In this document: in pieces, positions 61,201 to 64,000 of the stretch
Layout of the letters: each line of letters begins with the position of its first letter
How positions within the stretch are numbered: position 1 is the first letter of the stretch
From: Eutreptiella sp. 'Long Island Sound 2002'
Lineage: Eukaryota; Euglenozoa; Euglenophyceae; Eutreptiales; Eutreptiaceae
Assembly: GCA_964036045.1 (NCBI GenBank)
Contig: OZ038387.1
Span: 15,833,420-15,897,419, forward strand
Direction of reading: 5' to 3'
Length of the DNA stretch: 64,000 bases
The notes under the pieces: model-generated
What the model saw: only the letters and a program-made list of their open reading frames with translations
Databases searched by the model: none
Told to the model about the DNA's origin: nothing
Program-made: the position numbers and the translations under genes

Positions 61201-63536
61201 GCTTGCGGTTCTGTGGCTGTGTGTGGATGCGTACACTGATACCCTGGCAGTGTTGTGTTGCGCTGGTGTCTTCAGGCATGATAGCATGCCTGCATCGGCA
61301 CGTGCGCATGGTATTGTTCCGACCTTTGCCCTACGTCAGTGTGTGTGCATGTGCGCTCGCGCGTGCACCTGTGCGCTTTCGCCCCTCACCGCCCAACTAC
61401 CTATTGTCGCTGCACTGTGGCATGCTGTGCAGACGGCATCTGGTTGAAGCGGAGTGCAGTCCCTTATCCGATGCTGAACACGGAGTTGGACGCTTCCGTG
61501 GACGAGTTACTGGGGCAAGTGATTCGTGAAATGGGGTCACAGACGTCCTCAGGAAGCACCGCAGAGGCCTCGCAGGTGTGTGTCTGGCCATTGGTCAGTG
61601 CTGAGTCCCCCATAATTCGGGGAGCGCAGCAGTGGGTTGGGGGTGGCGTCCAACACCAGTCTTGGCGCTGCCTGGAGCGCCCATGGCCACTGGGGCAAGG
61701 TGCTGATTATCGTCGCAACCCAACGGCAAGGGAGCCCCCACCCCCCCCTTCTCTCTTGTGCAAAACACAATTTGTCTCAGATACGGGGGGCGCATGTATT
61801 GCATGCACTTGGGACCTCAATTGCTTCGGTTCCAATGTTCAAATGTCTGGAGACTTTCCCTCGGATTGTATGAACTTTTGGAGGTATGCTGTACGTAGGC
61901 CATTTGGGCACCCTTCTTTTTGTTTGGAGCCGTCGCACCTCCGTATATCCAGTGTTTGACTATAACATATTCCAAAATACGACGAAAAATGCGAAGTAGA
62001 CTACAATTGCGCAAGATGCAATAAATAAAAAATCCGCCGTGGAAAAACTGTGATTATGCTGAAGTGCAATGGGTGTCCCAAGCCACTTTTGAAAATCTCT
62101 GAAGCCAAAAAGACTACCAGTTTTTTGAAGGGACGCAATCCCTGAGGCTGTGAATATGCCGCATTTCCGTGCATGCAGCCAAGGCCAAGGGTTTGGGAAC
62201 CAAACGCCCGCGTGATCACAGCGCCGTATGGCATTTTTTTACCGAGGGGACTGTCCGCAGAGCACTTTGCTTCGTGCGACACAAGCCAAATAGCATTAGG
62301 TTGTTGCCCAAACCAATCCATTCCTCAAAAGGGTCCTCTCAAAGCTCCATTTGTTTTCCGCGCGACAAACACATCCTTTGGTGTCCTTTTGATGTGCGTC
62401 GGATGACGGGGGGATCCCCCGGCCAAAAAGCTCAAGGAAACCCCCCCCCCTACTGCCCCCCCCCCCCCCCCAAACCGCAAAGGACTTGAAGCCCGTGCCC
62501 GCCCGCAAGCCCACAATCGCCCACAAGCCCCCCCCCCCCCCCCCAGGCCACCGACACCCCCAAGGATAGGGGGGATATGGCGGCGAAGAAGGGCAGGAAA
62601 TATGAGGCGATCTTTGCGAATCCTAAAATGAGCCGGTTGGCATCGATTGTCACACATCTCCAAATTGTGCCCCTACTTTTAGCCTGTAGACTTAGCACCC
62701 CATGAGGGCCGGAGCCTGTAACAATGGGTGGTCCGGATGCTTTTTAGTCTGGTGGGGTGCTTTGTCACCAAAGCGGTCCTCTTGGGAGAGAAAACACCTC
62801 TGCAATGGTGCCCTGGTGCCCGCCCCCCCCCCCCCCCCGCCATGTGCAATCGTCGTGACCACGACCCTGTCCCATGACCACCTCCGCCCCTGCTTTTGCA
62901 ATTGTTCGCTCAGAAGAGGCCATACCCCTTCTGCAGTGGCAGAATGCGCCTCAGGCCCCCCCGCATTGGACTCGAGGCTGGAAGGCATCAGACCACCTCA
63001 AGCTCTGCCCGAGATAGACACAGTGAAGCATGTCCCGCAACATCAACACCGCAGCCGCGAGGGGGCGTGTGGGGGATGGAGTGGCGGGTGTGTGTCATGG
63101 GGTTGTGCCCCAACAATCGAGAAGAGGCGGCAATGTCTTGGCCATCGCCGGAGCAGATACTTGGTGACCCCAAGAGGCCCAGGATATGGCAAAGTGGTTT
63201 TTTTTTAAATATGATCCTGATTCCCCCCCCCCCCTCTTCTCCTGGCGCATTGTTTGTCCCGTATTTATCATTTGCCCTCCACTGGTTTTGCAGGCATTGC
63301 CAGAAGGTCGGCGGCCGAGACGGTCGTCCACTACTGGACTGTCGACCTCGCAGGAAGCCCCCGTGGGAGTAGCCTCCATCGTCCCTTATGCAGTTGTACC
63401 CCTTGGCACCTCCCCGCAGACAGCACTGGGCAGTGCCAGCAAGGTGTGCCGGTCAAGGGCGCACATTCCCAATGGAAACCATCCCCCTGGTCCCCGCGAT
63501 CCTGCCCGCAACCAGATCAGCCTGCTTGTGAAATGA
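42839..63536 (+). CDS. Large single-pass surface receptor-like protein: mucin-like region, TSP1, TM helix, long Pro/Ser tail
   Basis: Eleven exons join in one frame: 42839-43229, 46602-47771, 51017-51292, 52300-52605, 54574-54741, 54990-55126, 56659-57013, 57890-58048, 58411-59181, 61433-61575 and 63294-63536 (stop TGA), about 1370 residues. The 5' end (start codon, and signal peptide if exon 1 is not it) was not found. Order: N-glycosylated ectodomain, Thr/Ser-rich mucin-like stretch of about 390 residues, two beta-rich-looking ectodomain exons, a thrombospondin type-1 repeat with all six Cys, a Pro-Ala-Ser stalk, one strongly hydrophobic helix followed by S-R-S-Y-R, and a cytoplasmic tail of about 500 residues rich in Pro, Ser and Ala. 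A role in adhesion or cell-surface sensing is inferred from the architecture. Every junction is phase-consistent, most are phase 1. Extra exons may exist at 55.4-56.5 kb. Confidence 0.65.
43251..43672. repeat. Inverted minisatellite arms (fold-back)
   Basis: 43251-43410 contains repeats of GTGAGGCAGCCGCTGTCTGT-like units; 43591-43672 contains their complement (CACACATAGCGACTGCCTCA and relatives). The arms are about 180 bp apart inside the first receptor intron. Confidence 0.6.
44240..44450 (+). repeat. Diverged dispersed repeat, copy 1
   Basis: The order GGTGCCTTTGCTGGTTCA, GCATCTGCC, AATGGTAAA, GGCAATTCAAAAATGCCCCC, GAACTGAATTGAAC is repeated with many differences at 46280-46535. Both copies sit in the first receptor intron. 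Confidence 0.55.
44460..44715 (+). pseudogene. Non-LTR retrotransposon AP-endonuclease N-terminal fragment
   Basis: The frame reads S-I-E-S-A-N-V-T-F-T-E-R, about 15 residues, then A-D-L-L-C-M-L-E-T-R-L-T. This is the first strand and the catalytic E-T-R motif of the exonuclease-endonuclease-phosphatase domain of LINE-type elements, where N-V-T-S and Q-E-T-R-L are usual. The frame stops at 44714 without later motifs, so only a 5'-end fragment of the domain remains. Confidence is moderate because only two motifs are present. Confidence 0.5.
44858..45496 (+). CDS. DDE transposase C-terminal fragment with Cys-rich zinc finger
   Basis: Frame of 212 codons. Residues 61-150 match the end of a DDE_Tnp_4-like (PIF/Harbinger-related) catalytic core: H-D-G-A-Y-K-G with Asp64 as the likely second acid, then L-T and Y-N-D-V-H-G-Y-Y-R-A-R-V-E-H-L-F-A with Glu102 as the third. 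After Y-G-P-W-E-H-I-P and an acidic stretch comes a Cys-rich module: C178-x2-C181-x7-C189-x2-C192-x4-C197-x2-C200-x3-H204-x-C206, enough for two zinc ions. The first catalytic Asp and the N-terminus are missing, so this is a 5'-truncated transposase or a captured domain. The frame itself has no stop or frameshift. It lies in the first intron of the receptor gene, same strand. Terminal repeats were not identified. Confidence 0.75.
   Translation: MVNRFNHNPHFPYLVTHFTDAMPTSSIGGALSDILFNPDVKIWDKYGPQRTKGCFMEFEVGAHDGAYKGRLHSHVPFIGRKTLTMRQKTYNDVHGYYRARVEHLFAHLWSWRVVRDIWLGSHQDLHANTRILLHFSQFMLRRQKRYQPYGPWEHIPSSIWIEEEAPEVDEEEEDTFLCQVCGKRDTSECSTCDLYLCRGCMDEHTCDIDVPE
46280..46535 (+). repeat. Diverged dispersed repeat, copy 2
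   Basis: Counterpart of 44240-44450, interrupted by a C10 run (46447-46456). It ends just before the Thr-rich receptor exon. Confidence 0.5.
46602..47771 (+). CDS. Receptor gene, Thr/Ser-rich mucin-like exon
   Basis: Starts after CTCATTGTTCAG in phase 1. About 390 residues are made mostly of Thr, Ser, Ala and Asn in degenerate units such as A-N-T-T-T-A-T-A-T and S-T-I-A-N-T, with many N-x-T sequons and few hydrophobics. This suits heavily O- and N-glycosylated extracellular sequence. Two short Pro-Thr stretches (P-T-P-T-P-S) break it up. It ends before GTCTGG in phase 1. The minus-strand frame over the same bases is a Val-rich shadow. Confidence 0.75.
48030..48575 (+). other. AT-rich, organelle-like tract with a short hydrophobic frame
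   Basis: Composition falls sharply to AT-rich between GC- and C-run-rich flanks. 48397-48570 is open and codes a membrane-like segment (G-T-M-A-I-L-V-S-S-A-T-L-A-S-F-L) followed by N-E-L-Y-P-L-Y-L-L-E-R-D, with A/T-ending codons unlike the nearby exons. The frame loses its character exactly where the GC-rich DNA resumes. A nuclear insert of organelle DNA is possible; I could not name the gene. A second AT-rich patch lies at 49140-49330. It lies inside a receptor intron. Confidence 0.35.
50438..50465 (+). other. tRNA-like A-box/B-box relic
   Basis: TGGCCTAGAGG is followed after a few bases by GATTCGAATCC. The spacing is far too short for a tRNA and no acceptor or T stem pairs, so this is noted only as a possible relic. 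Confidence 0.2.
51017..51292 (+). CDS. Receptor gene, ectodomain exon C
   Basis: Follows GTCCCCACAG and ends before GTATTG, phase 1 on both sides. It codes about 92 residues alternating hydrophobic and polar, for example T-A-V-L-Q-F-G-D-T-T-V-G-V-Y and G-V-H-R-A-V-A-V-V-L, with no Cys. This resembles a beta-sandwich module. No family recognised. Confidence 0.7.
52300..52605 (+). CDS. Receptor gene, ectodomain exon D
   Basis: Follows GCTGTTTTGCAG and ends before the strong donor GTGAGC, phase 1 on both sides. It codes about 102 residues with three Cys (M-P-C, L-R-C, V-V-C), alternating hydrophobic stretches (F-E-F-W-T-S-I, S-A-F-V-V-Y-S) and an aromatic N-W-Y-Q-Q segment. No family recognised. 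The open frame runs on to 52697, so a later donor is possible. Confidence 0.7.
52755..52945. repeat. AACCGCC dispersed repeat, copy 2
   Basis: Contains GGTTAACCGCCAACCGCC and the tail CATTAAGTACCGACCGCAGG. It lies in the intron after exon D. Confidence 0.65.
53275..53465 (+). repeat. Third, diverged copy of part of the 0.8-kb duplicated segment
   Basis: GGCCCTGGCC, an AAAAAAGAAAT block, TGAGGCCGATTTTA and TTGGCCTC-AACCCCC occur in the same order as at 26555-26700 (plus strand) and, inverted, at 56155-56300. Divergence is much greater than between those two. Confidence 0.6.
54574..54741 (+). CDS. Receptor gene, thrombospondin type-1 repeat exon
   Basis: Follows GTGTCTCAG and ends before GTATGC, phase 1 on both sides. 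One complete TSP1 module: C-E-I-S-P-W-T-A-W-G-S-C-S-Q-S-C-G-G-G, the R-x-R strand, then C-P and Q-G-C, with the sixth Cys (N-M-A-A-C) completed by the next exon. The W-x-x-W motif (C-mannosylation site) and C-S-x-x-C-G (possible O-fucosylation) are intact. TSP1 modules mediate extracellular binding. Confidence 0.9.
54990..55126 (+). CDS. Receptor gene, Pro-Ala-Ser stalk exon
   Basis: Follows TTCGTCGCAG; its first two bases complete the last TSP1 Cys. About 45 residues of Q-S-P-A and P-S-P-A repeats, a spacer between TSP1 and membrane. Phase 0 end before GTATGT at 55127. Confidence 0.7.
55404..55508 (+). CDS. Possible extra receptor exon (PPC-like start)
   Basis: Follows CGTCGGCTCAG and can end at GTGCGG in phase 0 on both sides, so it could be included between the stalk and transmembrane exons without changing frame. 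It contains I-P-Q-G-V-L-S-V-G-E-N-Q-Y-F-K-L, like the first strands of pre-peptidase C-terminal (PPC) domains. It is not needed to join the neighbouring exons, so inclusion is uncertain. Confidence 0.35.
55720..56523 (+). repeat. Segmental duplication, plus-strand copy (inverted at 26353-27124)
   Basis: Near-identical to the reverse complement of 26353-27124. It starts CACTCCGGGTGTGGCC and ends just before a C17 run. Short exon-like frames inside are open here but interrupted in the other copy: one after TTGTTTCAG (T-Q-I-V-H-F-M-P-P-F-A-A-F-I-Y-D-G) and one after ACGGTCAG (P-C-Q-L-L-L-S-A-T-N-G-T-G-T-A-V-Y). The 26-kb copy is therefore probably the decayed duplicate. Confidence 0.9.
56659..57013 (+). 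CDS. Receptor gene, transmembrane exon
   Basis: Follows CACTGTCTCAG in phase 0. After S-Q-P-S-E-L-S-G comes an uninterrupted hydrophobic helix (A-I-V-A-I-L-A-A-A-V-V-A-I-L-V-L-L-V, continuing to F-W-F-V), then the basic stop-transfer S-R-S-Y-R and a cytoplasmic segment with C-A-C-P-V-H-G-H. Ends in phase 1 before GTCTCG. Confidence 0.8.
57890..58048 (+). CDS. Receptor gene, cytoplasmic exon H
   Basis: Phase-1 exon after CCGCCGCAG: P-P-V-P-P-P-P-G-E then an acidic, Gly-rich stretch. The acceptor has a weak pyrimidine tract and the donor (T|GTACGC) is chosen because it alone joins exon I in frame. Moderate to low certainty. Confidence 0.45.
58076..58240. repeat. AACCGCC dispersed repeat, copy 3, with 12-bp hairpin
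   Basis: AGGGCTGTCCTT (58076-58087) and AAGGACAGCCCT (58117-58128) form a perfect 12-bp stem, followed by CGGTCAACCGCCAACCGGCG and TTCATTGAGCACCGACTGCA. It lies in a receptor intron. Confidence 0.7.
58411..59181 (+). CDS. Receptor gene, Pro/Ser/Ala-rich cytoplasmic exon I
   Basis: Follows GCGTCCACAG and ends before GTCTCTC, phase 1 on both sides. About 257 residues dominated by Pro, Ser, Ala, Thr and His (S-P-S-N-T-A-A-P-T, P-P-S-Q-S-P-Q-S-P) with many S-P/T-P sites. Likely disordered; might bind SH3/WW-type partners or be phosphorylated, which is inference. Open on this strand without stops; the opposite-strand frame is Gly/Arg-rich shadow. Confidence 0.65.
60790..60890. repeat. AACCGCC dispersed repeat, copy 4 (short)
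   Basis: TAGCCGCCACCAGTTACCCT, CCAACCGCCGTCGGCTGTCG and CCCAACCGCCGTGGG follow each other as in the core of copies 2 and 3. The tail is degenerate. Confidence 0.5.
61433..61575 (+). CDS. Receptor gene, cytoplasmic exon J
   Basis: Phase 1 start, phase 0 end before GTGTGT. Codes D-G-I-W-L-K-R-S-A-V-P-Y-P-M-L-N-T, then an amphipathic L-D-A-S-V-D-E-L-L-G-Q-V-I-R-E-M, then Ser/Thr. An alternative acceptor at 61460 in the same phase would drop nine residues. Confidence 0.6.
62446..62838. repeat. Cluster of poly-C runs (up to C17)
   Basis: Homopolymeric C runs lie near 62446, 62458, 62528-62544 (17) and 62823-62838 (16), all in the last receptor intron. Confidence 0.9.
63294..63536 (+). CDS. Receptor gene, last exon and stop
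   Basis: Follows TGGTTTTGCAG in phase 0. Codes A-L-P-E-G-R-R-P-R-R-S-S, a short hydrophobic-Pro part (V-G-V-A-S-I-V-P-Y-A-V-V-P-L) and a Pro/Asn-rich end N-Q-I-S-L-L-V-K before TGA. The end is polar and basic, fitting the C-terminus of a cytoplasmic tail. No AATAAA is evident; an A-rich CATAAAAGA lies at 63611. Confidence 0.65.
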   Translation, partial: ALPEGRRPRRSSTTGLSTSQEAPVGVASIVPYAVVPLGTSPQTALGSASKVCRSRAHIPNGNHPPGPRDPARNQISLLVK

Positions 63537-63713
63537 TGAACTCCAAGCAACTTTGATTTTAGACATCTCAATTTCTAGTCTCAGCTTCAGCTTCACAGAA
63601 ACGCATCCCCATAAAAGAACACAATGATGAAAGGCAGATGTGTGTGACTTGCAATTCTGGTCTAGATTTGGGATTCATAGTTTTAGGATTGATTTTGTCA
63701 CTACCCCGTCTCT

Positions 63714-64000
63714 TCACAACCGAAATGCGCGAGATGACCAAAGCTCACACACCAGTTTTACGGGGAGACGAGTAGTCAGGCCCCAACTCCCTTCTCTTTG
63801 TTCATGTTGGTGTATTGGGGAGGGGTAGTCGGCATGCAGGTCAAGGAGCAACAGCAGTGGGATTCCGTGTTTGACACAGCGGGCGTGCATATCCTCTTCA
63901 TGGAGGACCTTTGCGGTCACCGGTTGTTTGACGGCGGTGGCAGTGAACAGCGCTCGTGCCAGCACGCGCCCGTAGCGCGGCAGTTGCGGCTGGACCAAGA
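63714..64000 (-). CDS. Probable partial minus-strand gene, unknown function
   Basis: The frame is open to the right edge and reads leftwards: P-Q-L-P-R-Y-G-R-V-L-A-R-A-L-F, then V-T-A-K-V-L-H-E-E-D-M-H-A-R-C, then H-G-I-P-L-L-L-L-L-D-L-H. The charged/hydrophobic balance and codon use look protein-coding up to about 63820, after which the frame may be intron before the stop at 63714. I do not recognise the family. If real, it is convergent with the receptor gene, whose stop lies about 180 bp away. Confidence 0.4.
   Translation of the reverse strand, partial: LVQPQLPRYGRVLARALFTATAVKQPVTAKVLHEEDMHARCVKHGIPLLLLLDLHADYPSPIHQHEQREGSWGLTTRLPVKLVCELWSSRAFRL

Overview
The window is nuclear DNA of a microbial eukaryote, most likely an alga. 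Genes are split by long spliceosomal introns (GT...AG, acceptors almost all CAG, 0.25-3.5 kb). Noncoding DNA is full of homopolymeric C or G runs, microsatellites and decayed transposons. One gene codes for a protein with plastid-lumen-type targeting signals. The taxon cannot be fixed from sequence alone. The 39-residue helical repeats, the possible two-hydrophobic-segment leader and the Ty3-like remnant would suit a complex-plastid alga (chromerid, dinoflagellate or euglenid relative), but a prasinophyte is not excluded.

Layout. 1-2279: an OPR/HPR-like alpha-solenoid protein of 17 repeats (organelle RNA-binding type), possibly cut at its 5' end by the window. 2280-16717: no convincing gene; poly-C/G tracts, a degenerate TAATCA array (9.8-10.2 kb), tRNA-like promoter boxes, and a roughly 0.86 kb element with 80-bp terminal inverted repeats (10703-11565). 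16718-18238: intronless, GC-rich METTL7-like methyltransferase with a Tat-type lumenal signal. 18239-22402: nothing recognisable. 22403-32207: five-exon mitochondrial carrier (SLC25, ornithine/basic amino acid type); its introns hold a (CTC)n tract, an (AG)n tract, an AT-rich palindromic island and an inverted copy of DNA from 55.7-56.5 kb. 32208-42838: microsatellite, decayed Ty3/gypsy pol remnant (36.05-36.97 kb), dispersed repeats and a LINE-ORF1-like open region. 42839-63536: a large gene for a probable surface receptor whose exons join in frame. It has an N-glycosylated ectodomain, a Thr/Ser mucin-like region, two further ectodomain exons, a thrombospondin type-1 repeat, a Pro-rich stalk, one transmembrane helix and a long Pro/Ser-rich tail. 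A LINE endonuclease fragment and a DDE transposase fragment with a zinc finger lie in its first intron. 63714-64000: probable end of a minus-strand gene that leaves the window.

The genes do not form a pathway or operon. The solenoid protein and the methyltransferase point to organelle functions, the carrier to mitochondrial transport and the receptor to the cell surface. No CRISPR array, rRNA or convincing tRNA was seen.
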